The notes under the pieces: generated by a model
Told to the model about the DNA's origin: nothing
Databases searched by the model: none
The model's input: the letters and a program-made list of their open reading frames with translations, nothing else
Shown here: piece by piece, positions 9,731-19,935 of the stretch
Layout: each line of letters starts with the position of its first letter
Position numbering within the stretch: position 1 is the stretch's first letter
From: Pseudorhizobium banfieldiae
Lineage (GTDB): Bacteria > Pseudomonadota > Alphaproteobacteria > Rhizobiales > Rhizobiaceae
Length of the DNA: 64,000 nucleotides
Direction: 5' to 3'
Assembly: GCF_000967425.1 (NCBI RefSeq)
Contig: NZ_FO082820.1
Coordinates: 4,023,501 to 4,087,500, forward strand
Made by a program: the position numbers and the translations under genes

Positions 9731-10825
9731 ATGGGTGCCTATATTCTCCGACGCCTGCTGCTGATGATCCCGACCATGATCGGCATCATGGGCATATCCT
9801 TCCTGGTGGTGCAGTTTGCGCCGGGCGGCCCTGTCGAGCAGGTGATCGCGCAACTGACCGGTCAGGGGGACAGTGCCTCCGACAGGCTCTCCGGTGGCGG
9901 AGATCTTCTCGGCTCCCAGGGCGGCGGCTTTGAGGACAACTCCCGGTATCGCGGGGCGCAGGGACTGGATCCGGAATTCATAGCCAAGCTCGAGCAGCAG
10001 TTCGGTTTCGACAAGCCGCCGCTCACCCGCTTCCTCGACATGATGTGGGACTATATCCGTTTCGATTTCGGCGAGAGCTTCTTCCGCAACGCTTCGGTGA
10101 TGGACCTGATCATCGACAAGCTGCCGGTCTCCATTTCGCTCGGCTTCTGGATCCTCATCATCTCCTATCTGATCTCGATCCCGCTCGGGATCCGAAAGGC
10201 GGTCAAGGACGGGTCCGCCTTCGACATCTGGACCTCAGGGATCATCATCGTCGGCTACGCAGTCCCGAGCTTCCTTTTCGGCATCCTGCTGATCGTCCTG
10301 TTTGCCGGAGGCTCCTTCTTCGACTGGTTCCCGTTGCGCGGGCTGGTGTCGGAGAATTTTGCGCAGCTTACCTGGTGGGAAAAGATCATCGACTACTTCT
10401 GGCACCTGACATTGCCGCTGATCGCCCTGTCACTGTCGGCCTTCGCGACGACGACGCTGCTGACCAAGAACTCCTTCCTGGACGAGATACGCAAGCAGTA
10501 TGTGGTCACCGCGCGTGCGAAAGGATTGCCCGAGCGGCGCGTGCTCTACGGACACGTCTTTCGCAACGCCATGCTGATCGTCATCGCCGGCTTTCCCGGA
10601 GCCTTCATCTCCGCCTTCTTCACCGGCTCGCTCTTGATCGAGAATATCTTTTCGCTCGATGGCCTGGGGCGCCTCGGCTACCTCGCCGTCGTCAACCGTG
10701 ACTATCCGATCGTCTTCGGCACGCTTTACATCTTCTCGCTCATGGGTCTCGTCGTCAGCCTGATCTCTGACCTGATCTACACCTGGATCGACCCGCGGAT
10801 CGACTTCGAGCGGAGGGATGTGTGA
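9731..10825 (+). CDS. yejB: Oligopeptide ABC transporter permease YejB
   Basis: The 364-residue inner-membrane protein is of the BPD_transp_1 type. It has an N-terminal helix ([20 protein letters not shown]), a periplasmic loop, and five further helices. The ATPase-contacting EAA-like loop is [20 protein letters not shown]. It pairs with YejE, whose start overlaps its stop codon. The 138-nt gap after yejA contains no recognisable gene. Confidence 0.94.
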   Translation: MGAYILRRLLLMIPTMIGIMGISFLVVQFAPGGPVEQVIAQLTGQGDSASDRLSGGGDLLGSQGGGFEDNSRYRGAQGLDPEFIAKLEQQFGFDKPPLTRFLDMMWDYIRFDFGESFFRNASVMDLIIDKLPVSISLGFWILIISYLISIPLGIRKAVKDGSAFDIWTSGIIIVGYAVPSFLFGILLIVLFAGGSFFDWFPLRGLVSENFAQLTWWEKIIDYFWHLTLPLIALSLSAFATTTLLTKNSFLDEIRKQYVVTARAKGLPERRVLYGHVFRNAMLIVIAGFPGAFISAFFTGSLLIENIFSLDGLGRLGYLAVVNRDYPIVFGTLYIFSLMGLVVSLISDLIYTWIDPRIDFERRDV

Positions 10826-11967
10826 TGGAGGCGCCCGCCACGATGCCGGCCGCAATGTCGCGCCCGCGACGCGATTGGCTGTCGCCTACCAATCGCCGCC
10901 GTCTGCAGAATTTCAAGGCAAACGGACGCGGCTACTGGTCCTTCTGGATCTTCATGGTCATCTTCACTCTCAGCCTGTTTGCGGAGTTCATCGCGAATGA
11001 CCGGCCGATTGTAGCGTCCTACAAGGGCGAGATACTGTTTCCGGTGCTGGTGGACTATCCGGAAGAGAAGTTCGGTGGCTTCCTCGCCACCACCGACTAC
11101 CGGTCCTCCTTCATTGCCGACGAGATCGAGGCGAATGGCTGGATGATCTGGCCGCCGATCCGCTATTCCTACCAGACGGTCAACTCCAACATCCCGCATT
11201 CTGCTCCCACGGCACCCTTCTGGTTGATGGAAGAGGAGCAGCGTTGTGCGGGCTATCCGCTCGGACCGGAGGACCCGGCCTGCATCCTCGGCAATCTCAA
11301 CTGGCTCGGGACGGACGATCAGGCGCGGGACGTCACCGCCCGCATCATCTACGGCTTCCGCGTCTCGGTTCTCTTCGGCCTGGCGCTGACCATAGCCTCC
11401 GCCGTGATCGGTGTGACGGCCGGGGCCATACAGGGCTATTTCGGGGGCTGGACGGACCTCCTGTTCCAGCGCTTCATCGAGATCTGGTCGTCGATGCCGG
11501 TCCTTTACATACTGTTGATCATTGCCGCGATCCTGCCACCCGGCTTCTTCGTCCTGCTCGGGATCATGTTGCTCTTCTCTTGGGTCGGCTTTGTCGGCAT
11601 TGTCCGCGCCGAATTCCTGAGGGCGCGAAACTTCGAATATGTGAATGCTGCCCGCGCGCTCGGTGTCGGCAACTGGACCATCATGTTCCGCCACCTGCTT
11701 CCCAACGCCATGGTCGCGACGCTGACCTTCCTGCCCTTCATTCTCTCGGGTTCGATCGCTACCCTGACATCGCTGGACTTCCTCGGCTTCGGCATGCCGC
11801 CCGGCTCGCCTTCGCTGGGGGAGATGATCGCCCAGGGCAAGAACAACCTGCAGGCACCGTGGCTGGGGCTGACCGCCTTCTTCACCATGTCGATCATGCT
11901 GTCCCTGCTGATCTTCATCGGCGAGGCGATCCGCGACGCCTTCGATCCGCGCAAGACCTTCCGGTGA
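10825..11967 (+). CDS. yejE: Oligopeptide ABC transporter permease YejE
   Basis: This second permease of the importer has about 380 residues, with a long periplasmic insertion (about residues 60-145) typical of YejE. The EAA-like loop is AARALGVGNWTIMFRHLLPN and the C-terminal helices are intact. The ATG overlaps the yejB TGA (TGATG), and a GTG one codon upstream is also possible. The tight overlap shows translational coupling. Confidence 0.93.
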   Translation: MEAPATMPAAMSRPRRDWLSPTNRRRLQNFKANGRGYWSFWIFMVIFTLSLFAEFIANDRPIVASYKGEILFPVLVDYPEEKFGGFLATTDYRSSFIADEIEANGWMIWPPIRYSYQTVNSNIPHSAPTAPFWLMEEEQRCAGYPLGPEDPACILGNLNWLGTDDQARDVTARIIYGFRVSVLFGLALTIASAVIGVTAGAIQGYFGGWTDLLFQRFIEIWSSMPVLYILLIIAAILPPGFFVLLGIMLLFSWVGFVGIVRAEFLRARNFEYVNAARALGVGNWTIMFRHLLPNAMVATLTFLPFILSGSIATLTSLDFLGFGMPPGSPSLGEMIAQGKNNLQAPWLGLTAFFTMSIMLSLLIFIGEAIRDAFDPRKTFR

Positions 11968-11971
11968 ACCG

Positions 11972-13600
11972 ATGACCGAGCCTCTTCTCTCCGTTCGCGA
12001 TCTGTCGGTTGCCTTTCACCAGGGGAAAGAGACGTCGCGCGCCATGGATGGTGTCTCTTTCGACATCATGCCGGGCGAGGTTGTCGCTCTGGTCGGTGAA
12101 TCGGGCTCCGGCAAGTCGGTCACGGCCAATTCGATCCTGCGCCTCTTGCCCTATCCGGCCGCCAGCCATCCCTCCGGAGAAATTATCTTTGGCGGGCATG
12201 ACCTGTTGAAGGCCTCCGATCAGATGTTGAGGCAGGTGCGCGGCAACGACATCACGATGATCTTCCAGGAGCCGATGACGTCGCTCAATCCGCTTCACAC
12301 GATCGAGAAGCAGATCGGCGAGATCCTCGATCTCCACCAGGGCATGACCGGCCAGGCGGCGCGGGCGCGCATCCTGGAACTGTTGAACCAGGTCGGCATC
12401 CGTGAGCCTGAGAAGCGGCTGCAGGCTTATCCGCACCAGCTATCCGGCGGCCAGCGGCAGCGTGTGATGATCGCCATGGCACTCGCCAACCGACCGAAGC
12501 TCCTGGTCGCGGATGAACCGACGACGGCGCTCGACGTCACCGTTCAGGCACAGATCCTCGAACTCCTGAGCCGGCTGAAGGGCGAGCATGGCATGTCCAT
12601 GCTCTTCATCACCCACGATCTCGGCATCGTCCGCAAGTTTGCAGACCGCGTCTGTGTCATGACCCGGGGGAAGATTGTCGAAACCGGCAATGTCGAGGAC
12701 GTGTTCACACACCCGCAGCACGAGTACACGCGCCACCTCTTGGCGTCCGAACCCCGGGGCGAACCGCCGGTGGCGGATCCCACCAAGCCGATCGTAATGG
12801 AAGGGCAGGATGTTCGTGTCTGGTTCCCGATCAAGGCAGGCCTGATGCGGCGGGTCGTGGATCACGTCAAGGCCGTCGATGGCGTCAGCCTGTCGCTGCG
12901 GGCCGGCGAAACGCTGGGCGTGGTGGGGGAATCTGGATCGGGCAAGACAACGCTCGGTCTCGCGCTGGCGCGCCTGATCTCGTCGGAGGGCAGGATCGCC
13001 TTCATAGGCAATGACATCGGCAACTACTCGTTCAAGCAGATGCGGCCGCTGCGTGATCGCCTCCAGGTCGTCTTCCAGGATCCCTACGGATCGCTCAGCC
13101 CGCGCATGTCCGTGGGTGAAATCATCGCGGAGGGGCTGAAGGTCCATGAGCCGTCGCTCTCCCCGGACGAGCGCGACGAACGGGTGCGCTGGGCCCTGAC
13201 CGAGGTCGGGCTTGATCCCGACACCCGCTGGCGCTACCCCCACGAGTTCTCCGGCGGGCAGCGGCAGCGCATCGCCATTGCTCGAGCCATGGTGCTGAAG
13301 CCACGTTTCGTGATGCTGGACGAGCCGACTTCAGCGCTCGACATGACGGTGCAGGCGCAGGTGGTCGACCTTCTGCGCGACCTGCAGAAGAAGCACGAAC
13401 TCGCCTACCTCTTCATCAGCCACGACCTGAAGGTCGTGAAGGCGCTCGCCAACCATGTCATCGTCATGCGCGGTGGCAAGGTCGTCGAGGAAGGGCCGTC
13501 GGAGCAAATTTTCCAGGCGCCTCAGCAGGACTATACCAAGGCACTGATGGCCGCGGCCTTTGATCTCAGGGCGGTCGACACGGCTGCCATCAGCCAGTAG
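11972..13600 (+). CDS. yejF: Oligopeptide ABC transporter ATPase YejF (two ATPase domains)
   Basis: The 542-residue protein is a tandem ABC ATPase. Both halves have Walker [11 protein letters not shown]-loops ([11 protein letters not shown] and [11 protein letters not shown]), signature motifs (LSGGQRQR and FSGGQRQR) and Walker B aspartate-glutamate pairs. It powers the YejABE importer from the cytoplasmic side and starts 4 nt after yejE. The fused arrangement is diagnostic of YejF-like proteins. Confidence 0.95.
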   Translation: MTEPLLSVRDLSVAFHQGKETSRAMDGVSFDIMPGEVVALVGESGSGKSVTANSILRLLPYPAASHPSGEIIFGGHDLLKASDQMLRQVRGNDITMIFQEPMTSLNPLHTIEKQIGEILDLHQGMTGQAARARILELLNQVGIREPEKRLQAYPHQLSGGQRQRVMIAMALANRPKLLVADEPTTALDVTVQAQILELLSRLKGEHGMSMLFITHDLGIVRKFADRVCVMTRGKIVETGNVEDVFTHPQHEYTRHLLASEPRGEPPVADPTKPIVMEGQDVRVWFPIKAGLMRRVVDHVKAVDGVSLSLRAGETLGVVGESGSGKTTLGLALARLISSEGRIAFIGNDIGNYSFKQMRPLRDRLQVVFQDPYGSLSPRMSVGEIIAEGLKVHEPSLSPDERDERVRWALTEVGLDPDTRWRYPHEFSGGQRQRIAIARAMVLKPRFVMLDEPTSALDMTVQAQVVDLLRDLQKKHELAYLFISHDLKVVKALANHVIVMRGGKVVEEGPSEQIFQAPQQDYTKALMAAAFDLRAVDTAAISQ

Positions 13601-13615
13601 TGCGACGAGGATTCC

Positions 13616-14569
13616 ATGTCATCTTCCAAACCGGCCGTCGTCATCGATCTGAAGTTCGAGCGTCGTGAAATCGACGCCGCCCTCAGCCACGCCTTGCCGG
13701 GGCGCAAGGTAATGCTGGCGGCCGACAAGGATCAGGATCTGTCGTCGGCGCGATATGCAGTCGTGTGGAAGCCCGATCGCGACCTGTTTCTCCGGGCGCC
13801 CAATCTCCAGGTGCTGTTCTCCGGCGGCGCCGGCGTCGATCACATCCTCACCATACCCGATCTGCCTCCGCTCCCCATTGTCCGCTTCGTCGACGAAAGC
13901 CTCACCACCCGCATGAGCGAGTGGGTGGTGCTGCAATGCCTCAGCCATCTGCGCCAGGCTCCGGCCTATCTGAGGCAGCAACGCGATCATCTGTGGCGCG
14001 AACTGCCGCAGCCGGAGGCGAAGGACGTCACGGTCGGCATCATGGGCCTCGGCGTGCTCGGGCGGGATTCGGCAGCAAAGCTGAAGATGATGGGCTTCAA
14101 TGTGATCGGCTGGTCGAGAAGTGCGAAGGACATCGAAGGCATCGACACCTTCGACATCTCCGGGCTCGACGATTTCCTGTCGAGAACGGATATTCTGGTC
14201 GGGCTTCTTCCCCTGACACCGGATACCCAAGCACTCTTCGACGCAAGCCTGTTTCGCAAGCTTCGGCGGGGTGGCGCCCTTGGCGGTCCGGCGTTCATCA
14301 ACGCCGGGCGGGGCGGAAGCCAGGTGGAGCGAGACCTGCTGGAAGCCCTCGGCAACGGGACACTACGCGGCGCCTCGCTGGACGTCTTCGAGGTCGAGCC
14401 GCTACGGGCAGACAGCCCGTTCTGGAGCCTGGAGAACATCATCATCACGCCGCACGCTGCCTCTGCGACCGATGTGCGGGCACTCCTGCGTCACGTCGAG
14501 CAACAGATCGACCGACATGAGGCGAACCAGCCGATGCAGCATGTCGTCGACCGCACCGTCGGTTATTGA
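13616..14569 (+). CDS. D-2-hydroxyacid dehydrogenase, glyoxylate/hydroxypyruvate reductase A-like
   Basis: The 317-residue NAD(P)-dependent reductase resembles GhrA. It has the nucleotide-binding GIMGLGVLGRDSAAKL segment, WSRSAKD after the second strand, FINAGRGGSQVE with the catalytic Arg, DVFEVEPL with Glu, and the catalytic His in ITPHAASAT. It would reduce glyoxylate or hydroxypyruvate. It follows yejF by 15 nt and may be read through from the yej operon, but a role in peptide uptake is not implied. Confidence 0.85.
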   Translation: MSSSKPAVVIDLKFERREIDAALSHALPGRKVMLAADKDQDLSSARYAVVWKPDRDLFLRAPNLQVLFSGGAGVDHILTIPDLPPLPIVRFVDESLTTRMSEWVVLQCLSHLRQAPAYLRQQRDHLWRELPQPEAKDVTVGIMGLGVLGRDSAAKLKMMGFNVIGWSRSAKDIEGIDTFDISGLDDFLSRTDILVGLLPLTPDTQALFDASLFRKLRRGGALGGPAFINAGRGGSQVERDLLEALGNGTLRGASLDVFEVEPLRADSPFWSLENIIITPHAASATDVRALLRHVEQQIDRHEANQPMQHVVDRTVGY

Positions 14570-14650
14570 CCCGACGGAACTTCGCTGGGCGCAGATCGTT
14601 CCCCTGCCAAGAGATCGGCCGAGCCCGGCCGCGCAGAGGAGCGACATCAG

Positions 14651-14962
14651 ATGAACACCCGTTTTGATCCCAATGATCCCAGTACCGGCAGCCGACATCC
14701 TGGTACCACCGAAAAGCCTTTGAGCGGCACGGAGGCGAGACAGGGTCGCGCGGGCTTTCCGGTTCTGAAGGTACTGATTGCCGGCATCGTCCTCGTCATG
14801 ATCGCCTGGGGCGTTGCCGAGATCTGGGGCCAGTCGACTGAGCCGCCTGCAGAACAGACGGCGACGCCGCCTGCCGGAGACACGGCGCCCGTCACGCAAG
14901 AGGCGCAGCCGTCTGCGGATCCGGCGGCTGCTCCGCCGGCCGCCAACGCACCAGCCAACTGA
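14651..14962 (+). CDS. Small single-pass membrane protein, unknown function
   Basis: The 103-residue protein has a charged N-terminus, one transmembrane helix (about residues 39-58, VLKVLIAGIVLVMIAWGVAE) and a Pro/Ala/Thr-rich periplasmic tail. The tail is low complexity and gives no catalytic clue. It stands between the reductase and pncB, and a strong hairpin follows. I do not recognise a named family. Confidence 0.75.
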   Translation: MNTRFDPNDPSTGSRHPGTTEKPLSGTEARQGRAGFPVLKVLIAGIVLVMIAWGVAEIWGQSTEPPAEQTATPPAGDTAPVTQEAQPSADPAAAPPAANAPAN

Positions 14963-14983
14963 CACGAATTCCATTCTGGTACC

Positions 14984-15009
14984 TTCGGCCGCGACCTGCC
15001 GCGGCCGAA
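14984..15009 (+). terminator. Strong GC hairpin after the small membrane protein gene
   Basis: Perfect 10-bp arms (TTCGGCCGCG / CGCGGCCGAA) with a 6-nt loop lie 22 nt after the stop codon. The following T-tract is weak, so termination strength is uncertain. Confidence 0.55.
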
Positions 15010-15126
15010 TTGGCGTGTGGACTTGCCGGTGATTTTTCCCTAAGTCTTGCGACCCGGAGGCGGTTCGCGGACTGGCCTTCGTTCCGATGAGTCGAGCCGG
15101 CCCCCCTGGGCCAAGGCAGGACAGGC

Positions 15127-16431
15127 ATGACGAAGACCGATATCGCTACCCGGGTTTACAACCACACCTGGAAGCTCGACCCGATCATTCGCAGCCTGAT
15201 CGATACCGATTTCTATAAGCTCCTGATGCTGCAGATGATATGGAAGCTCTATCCGGACGTCGATGCGACATTCTCCCTTATCAACCGGACGAAGACGGTA
15301 CGCCTGGCGGAGGAGATCGACGAGCGGGAACTACGTGAGCAGCTGGACCACGCGCGCAGCCTCCACCTGTCTAAGAAGGAGATGATCTGGCTTGCCGGTA
15401 ACACCTTCTATGGACGCAAGCAGATCTTCGAGCCTGAGTTCCTGAACTGGCTCGCAACCTTCCAGCTGGCGGAATACGAACTCTCCAAGCGCGACGGCCA
15501 GTATGAGCTGAACTTCCACGGCCGCTGGATGGAAACCACGATGTGGGAAATCCCGGCGCTCGCCATCATCAACGAGTTGCGTTCTCGTGCAGCCATGCGG
15601 CACATGGGCCCCTTTGCTCTCGATGTGCTCTATGCGCGGGCCAAGGCCAAGATGTGGGAGAAGGTCGAGCGTCTGCGGGCGCTTCCGGGGCTTCGGATAT
15701 CCGATTTCGGGACGCGCCGGCGTCACAGTTTCCTGTGGCAGCGCTGGTGCGTGGAAGCCCTGAAGGAAGGGATCGGTGCCGGCTTCACCGGCACCAGCAA
15801 CGTGCTTCTCGCGATGGATTCTGACCTGGAAGCGGTGGGAACCAATGCGCACGAACTCCCGATGGTAATGGCAGCCTTGGCGGATTCGGACGAGGAACTG
15901 CGGGCTGCCCCCTACAAGGTCCTGAAGGACTGGAACCGGCTCTATGGTGGCAACCTGCTCATCGTCCTGCCAGACGCCTTCGGTACGACGGCCTTCCTGC
16001 GCGATGCGCCGGAATGGGTTGCGGACTGGACGGGGTTTCGACCCGACAGCGCACCGCCCATCGAGGGCGGAGAGAAGATCATCGACTGGTGGCAGCGCAT
16101 GGGACGAGATCCGAGAAGCAAGCTTCTGATCTTTTCGGATGGACTGGATGTCGATGCGATCATCGACACCTACCGCCATTTCGAGGGTCGGGTTCGGATG
16201 AGCTTCGGCTGGGGTACCAACCTCACCAATGACTTCGCCGGCTGCGCCCCTCAATATGTGGAGAGCCTGAAGCCGATCTCGCTTGTCTGCAAGGTGAGCG
16301 AGGCGAACGGCCGCCCCGCCGTCAAGCTGTCCGACAATCCGCGCAAGGCGACCGGCGATCCGGCGGAGGTGGAGCGTTACCTTCGCTTCTTTGGTGCCGA
16401 GGACCGCGTCGATCAGGCGGTGCTCGTCTGA
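15127..16431 (+). CDS. pncB: Nicotinate phosphoribosyltransferase
   Basis: PncB forms nicotinate mononucleotide from nicotinate and PRPP in NAD salvage. The 434-residue protein has the expected length and motifs: [16 protein letters not shown] near residues 22-37, [22 protein letters not shown], the phosphoribosyl region [18 protein letters not shown], and [11 protein letters not shown]. It appears monocistronic, with a hairpin upstream and a bidirectional-type hairpin downstream. Confidence 0.96.
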   Translation: MTKTDIATRVYNHTWKLDPIIRSLIDTDFYKLLMLQMIWKLYPDVDATFSLINRTKTVRLAEEIDERELREQLDHARSLHLSKKEMIWLAGNTFYGRKQIFEPEFLNWLATFQLAEYELSKRDGQYELNFHGRWMETTMWEIPALAIINELRSRAAMRHMGPFALDVLYARAKAKMWEKVERLRALPGLRISDFGTRRRHSFLWQRWCVEALKEGIGAGFTGTSNVLLAMDSDLEAVGTNAHELPMVMAALADSDEELRAAPYKVLKDWNRLYGGNLLIVLPDAFGTTAFLRDAPEWVADWTGFRPDSAPPIEGGEKIIDWWQRMGRDPRSKLLIFSDGLDVDAIIDTYRHFEGRVRMSFGWGTNLTNDFAGCAPQYVESLKPISLVCKVSEANGRPAVKLSDNPRKATGDPAEVERYLRFFGAEDRVDQAVLV

Positions 16432-16442
16432 CAAGACAATAA

Positions 16443-16468
16443 AGAGCCCCGCCGGTGAGCGGGGCTCT
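16443..16468 (-). terminator. Hairpin terminator between convergent pncB and DUF1236 gene
   Basis: Perfect 10-bp arms (AGAGCCCCGC / GCGGGGCTCT) with a 6-nt loop. Read on the minus strand the stem is followed by TTATTGTC, so it best serves the leftward DUF1236 gene, but its position between convergent genes lets it serve both. Confidence 0.8.
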
Positions 16469-16492
16469 AGATCAACATTCTGACGCCAGAAC

Positions 16493-16891
16493 TTACTGAA
16501 TGACCTGCACCACCGTGCGGGTCTGCGGATCGACGATCACGCGCTGCTCGTTGACGACTGCATAAGCATAGGTCTCATGCTCGGGCACCGGCGTCAGGAC
16601 GACAGTCTCGGGCAGGGGCTTGCCGACGACGATTTCCTCTTCAACGGCGACACGTGCCGAAGGAGCAGGCTGCGTCTCGACGTAGCGGATGACTTCCTGC
16701 GGCGGCGGGTCGATGGCCGTACCCAGGGCTGCACCGGCAATCCCGCCGACGGCAGCACCGACAGGCCCGCCGATGATGGCGCCGGTTACGGCCCCACCGG
16801 CTGCACCGCTGGCGGTTCCTTCCTGGGCGGAGGCGCCGGTTGCGAACATGGCTGCGAGAATAGCGCTAGAAGCAATGAGGATCTTTTTCAT
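16493..16891 (-). CDS. Exported glycine-zipper, DUF1236-type protein
   Basis: The 132-residue precursor has a signal peptide (MKKILIASSAILAAMFATGA, cut after ASA). A glycine-zipper segment follows (about residues 30-60, GAAGGAVTGAIIGGPVGAAV). The C-terminus is the DUF1236 signature (VVLTPVPEHETYAYAVVNEQ then VIVDPQTRTVVQVIQ). Such proteins are widespread in Rhizobiales and are thought to sit in the envelope; their function is unknown. A disrupted paralogue lies at 55,724-57,200. Confidence 0.85.
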   Translation of the reverse strand: MKKILIASSAILAAMFATGASAQEGTASGAAGGAVTGAIIGGPVGAAVGGIAGAALGTAIDPPPQEVIRYVETQPAPSARVAVEEEIVVGKPLPETVVLTPVPEHETYAYAVVNEQRVIVDPQTRTVVQVIQ

Positions 16892-17010
16892 GTCTTTCTC
16901 CTTTCGTTGCCCTTCCGCGCAGAAGAACCCCCAGGGAGGAAGCTTGTTCCGGTTTTTCTTATAACCGTTCTTAAACTGACGTCATTTTTCGCGAGGCCTT
17001 GGCTCGGCCG

Positions 17011-17172
17011 TCAGTGCAAAGTCTCGCCGATAATTTCATCCTGCAATATCGCAAGCGCCTCCTCCAGCGCCTCGACGAGAACATCCGTCAACGTGTCAAG
17101 GTCGTTGTCTTCGAGGAAGAGGGTGAGCATTTGCTCGGAAATGGCGCCCGGAAGGTCGAGATCATGAGACAT
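17011..17172 (-). CDS. Small acidic protein of 53 residues, unknown function
   Basis: A short frame encodes MSHDLDLPGAISEQMLTLFL followed by EDNDLDTLTDVLVEALEEAL and ends DEIIGETLH. The product is strongly acidic with helical periodicity and has no cysteines or membrane segment. The frame keeps high-GC third positions, which supports coding. I do not recognise the family. Confidence 0.55.
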   Translation of the reverse strand: MSHDLDLPGAISEQMLTLFLEDNDLDTLTDVLVEALEEALAILQDEIIGETLH

Positions 17173-17339
17173 TTACATTGCCCTTTGTGGAACCCGTTCA
17201 TCGGGCCACCAAAGCTATGCCCGTCCTTCCTTGCGCGGACCTAGTCGCGCCGCGCCATTCCTGACACGACAAAGCCAGCCTTGACCCAGGAGCCACGAAA
17301 AATGGGCCTGATGCCTGAACTAGAGCAAATGATCTCGGT

Positions 17340-18640
17340 TGTCCGACCTGGGAGATAGGTGACATTTCGTACCGGAGACATGGGTAACACTTTTCGACTT
17401 TGTCGGGAGGTGTCGATGCCGTGGAGAGAGACTTCGGTCATGGAGGAACGTCTACGATTTGTCGCCCGGCTGCTTGAGGGCGAAGGCATGAGCGAGGTGT
17501 GCCGAGCGTTCGGCATCTCGCGCAAGACCGGCTACAAGATCTTCAACCGCTACAAGGATGATGGCCTAGAAGCGCTGACCGATCGATCCCGACGGCCGGT
17601 GCGCTATGCCAACCAGTTGCCGGATACGGTTGAGGCGATGATTGTTCGCCTCAAGAAGGAGAAGCCTTACTGGGGTGCCAGGAAGATCAGGGAACTGCTC
17701 GTCAAACGGCTGGCCGGCGATGTGCGCATTCCGGCAAAGAGCACCGTACACGCCGTACTCGATCGTCATGGCCTTGTGAGCCAGGCCCGCAAGAGGAACC
17801 GGGCGAACAAGGCCGTCGGCACGCAGCTATCGGCAGCACCTGGTCCCAACGATCTCTGGTGCGCCGACTTCAAGGGCGAGTTCAAGCTGGGCAACGGCCA
17901 ATACTGTTACCCCTTGACGATCACCGACCAGCTCTCGCGCTATCTTCTGTGTTGCGAGGCCTTCGAATCGACGCGCGAACAGGGTGTCTTCGAGGCCTTT
18001 CGGCGGGTTTTTGCCGAGCGGGGCCTACCGGCCGCGATCCGCTCCGACAACGGCCTGCCCTTCGCCAGTCCCAACGGGCTCTACAATCTGTCAAAGCTCT
18101 CGGTCTGGTGGCTCAGGCTCGGCATCGCCCTCGAGCGCATCCGTCCCGGCCACCCGCAGGAGAACGGCCGCCACGAGCGCATGCACCTGACGCTCAAGAA
18201 GGAAGCGACGAGGCCGCCGGGCCGCAATATCCTGCAGCAGCAGATGCGTTTCGACGGTTTCGTCAGCGAATTCAATGAAGAACGGCCGCATGAGGCGCTG
18301 TCTATGAAGGTACCGGCAGAGCTCTACACCACATCGCCCAGACTCTATCAGGGCCTGCCGGACATCGACTATCCCTTCCACGATCGCGACGCCATCGTCA
18401 CCAACTGCGGGCGGCTTTGCATCCATCGCAAGAAGATCAATATCTCGACGGTGCTGGCCGGACAGAGGCTCGGGCTCAAGGAAGTCGACGACGGCATTTG
18501 GCTCGTCAGCTTCATGCACTATGATCTCGGATATATCGACCTGGAGCAGAGAACATTGCAAACCATCGACAACCCGTTCGGCACGAGGTTGTCACCCATG
18601 TCTTAGGGACAAACCGTTACCTATGTCTCCGGGTCGGACA
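17340..18640 (+). mobile_element. Intact IS481-family insertion sequence
   Basis: The element of about 1.3 kb is bounded by imperfect inverted repeats. The left end begins TGTCCGACCTGGGAGATAGG and the right end, read inward, begins TGTCCGACCCGGAGACATAG. Both ends contain further copies of an AGACATRGGTRACA-like motif. A 3-bp match (GGT) on both sides may be the target duplication. It carries one transposase gene and marks the left border of the accessory region. Confidence 0.85.
17416..18606 (+). CDS. IS481-family transposase
   Basis: The 396-residue DDE transposase has an N-terminal helix-turn-helix (about residues 10-60, [20 protein letters not shown]). The rve core follows, with first Asp in [10 protein letters not shown], second Asp in [11 protein letters not shown] and Glu in [12 protein letters not shown]. 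The start [16 protein letters not shown] is typical of this family, and an upstream in-frame ATG near 17,359 lies within the inverted repeat. The gene appears intact. Confidence 0.92.
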   Translation: MPWRETSVMEERLRFVARLLEGEGMSEVCRAFGISRKTGYKIFNRYKDDGLEALTDRSRRPVRYANQLPDTVEAMIVRLKKEKPYWGARKIRELLVKRLAGDVRIPAKSTVHAVLDRHGLVSQARKRNRANKAVGTQLSAAPGPNDLWCADFKGEFKLGNGQYCYPLTITDQLSRYLLCCEAFESTREQGVFEAFRRVFAERGLPAAIRSDNGLPFASPNGLYNLSKLSVWWLRLGIALERIRPGHPQENGRHERMHLTLKKEATRPPGRNILQQQMRFDGFVSEFNEERPHEALSMKVPAELYTTSPRLYQGLPDIDYPFHDRDAIVTNCGRLCIHRKKINISTVLAGQRLGLKEVDDGIWLVSFMHYDLGYIDLEQRTLQTIDNPFGTRLSPMS

Positions 18641-18648
18641 GGTGGGAA

Positions 18649-18750
18649 ATGGCGGACAGAGAGGGATTGCTCTTGCAGACGGTAGTTAGCAAATTCAATC
18701 AGTTAGGGGTGTCTAGGAAGCGTCCCTTGTAGCAAAAATTGTAGCAGCCA
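18649..18750 (+). repeat. Attachment-site-like repeat, copy A
   Basis: This 102-nt block aligns without gaps to 34,642-34,743 with 65 identical positions (hand count). It begins ATGGCGGACAGAGAGGGATT, which on the minus strand resembles a tRNA-Ser 3' end with encoded CCA. It ends with two TGTAGCA motifs spaced 13 nt apart, a pattern seen at integrase arm-type sites. It directly follows the IS481 element. It is probably a relic of an integration site. Confidence 0.6.
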
Positions 18751-19043
18751 TCGGCCCGCGACTGTTGAAGAACGGCCGCGACTCTCGCCATTCTCACCTA
18801 GCTTAAGTCGGGGTGCTGCTCAGCTAGCAAGTGCGGCGGTGTTGTCTGCTGAAAGCGGAGGGAGCCTCGGCCGGGGCTTGGTAACCGCCTGCGACTTCCG
18901 AACCTGCAAGGACAGAAACTTGTCATCGGGCAGTATGACAGCTGGTTTGGCGGCGGCCAGAGCAAGGGAGAATCTCCGGTCTCGTCATGTCGGTTCACGA
19001 TCCGCCGAGACTGCTTTAGACGGTAGAACTCTGTGAACAGGAC
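18751..19043. other. No gene recognised
   Basis: This 293-nt stretch between attachment-like repeat A and the GntR gene holds no convincing coding frame, hairpin or RNA gene. Confidence 0.5.
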
Positions 19044-19802
19044 CTAGGCTTTTGCGACCAATATCCTTTCAATATCACTGCTTGCATTGCCGAGCAGGTT
19101 CAGCGCCAACTGACGGGCCAATGACGGGTCACGGGCTATGATAGCTTCACACAGTTCACCATGCTCCTGGATCGCGCGGGCCCGATGCGATCCTTGCGCC
19201 GCAATGGAAAACATTTGACGAAGACCAATACTGAACAGCTGGCCGATGGGCCAGAAGAACTCGTTATGAGTGGCGAGATAAATGGCCCTATGGAACCTCA
19301 GATCGGCCTCGACCCATCGTACATTGTCGTTGCCGGCCTCGACCATCGCCTGAAAAGCTGCACGAATGCGCGTATGATCGTCGGCTGTCGCCGCTTGTGC
19401 AGCGATAGCCGAGGCTTCCGGCTCCGTGGCGCGTCGCAGCTGAAACATTTTGCTCAGGTAGGTATCAACATCCGATACCTCTATTCGCCATTGAAGAACA
19501 TCAGGATCTAGATGGTTCCACTCCGAGGGGTCACGAACAATCGTTCCCCGTTTTGGTCTGGAGTCCACAAGTCCTTTCGCTGCCAGCCCTCGGACCGCTT
19601 CACGCATCGCCGTGCGACTGACGCCCAAGATCTCGCAGAGATTATGCTCCGCCGGGAGAAGGCTGCCCGGCTCTATATCACCGCGAACAATGGCCAGCCC
19701 GAGCTGATCATGCACGCGCATGCGCGGGTCAAGATTGGCAATCAAGGCTTTCCAGGCACCGGGATCGCCGGTTGATGTCTTTTCTTTCGTAACTGCTGGC
19801 AT
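19044..19802 (-). CDS. GntR-family regulator, FadR subfamily
   Basis: The protein of about 252 residues has a GntR winged helix (LGLAIVRGDIEPGSLLPAEH, then LGVSRTAMREAVRGLAAKGL). An FCD effector domain follows, with ADLRFHRAIYLATHN and an AIQEHGELCEAI histidine. It is divergent from the TRAP transporter operon and probably represses it until the transported acid is present. The start MPAVTKEK is preferred. Longer in-frame starts up to 19,868 would reach the promoter of the divergent operon. Confidence 0.88.
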   Translation of the reverse strand: MPAVTKEKTSTGDPGAWKALIANLDPRMRVHDQLGLAIVRGDIEPGSLLPAEHNLCEILGVSRTAMREAVRGLAAKGLVDSRPKRGTIVRDPSEWNHLDPDVLQWRIEVSDVDTYLSKMFQLRRATEPEASAIAAQAATADDHTRIRAAFQAMVEAGNDNVRWVEADLRFHRAIYLATHNEFFWPIGQLFSIGLRQMFSIAAQGSHRARAIQEHGELCEAIIARDPSLARQLALNLLGNASSDIERILVAKA

Positions 19803-19874
19803 TGGAACCGGCCTTGGACGGCAACCTCGATGAGCATGCTGTTTGACATAACCCTCTGCCATTTCCAAGTCAGC

Positions 19875-19902
19875 TTGACAAATCTTGTCTTATTGTATGA
19901 GA
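19875..19902 (+). promoter_or_regulatory. Promoter with overlapping GntR operator candidate for the TRAP operon
   Basis: TTGACA at 19,875-19,880 is followed after 17 nt by TGAGAT, giving a sigma70-like promoter. The imperfect palindrome TCTTAT-TGT-ATGAGA at 19,888-19,902 overlaps the -10 element. Such a placement fits repression by the divergent FadR-type regulator. Confidence 0.55.
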
Positions 19903-19935
19903 TATTATCTACTTTAGCAGCTAAGGGAGGAAAAG

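Noticed and set aside
7799..9853. Open frame of 684 codons on the minus strand
   Set aside because: It is antisense to yejA, whose domain content is clear; the frame is a high-GC shadow.
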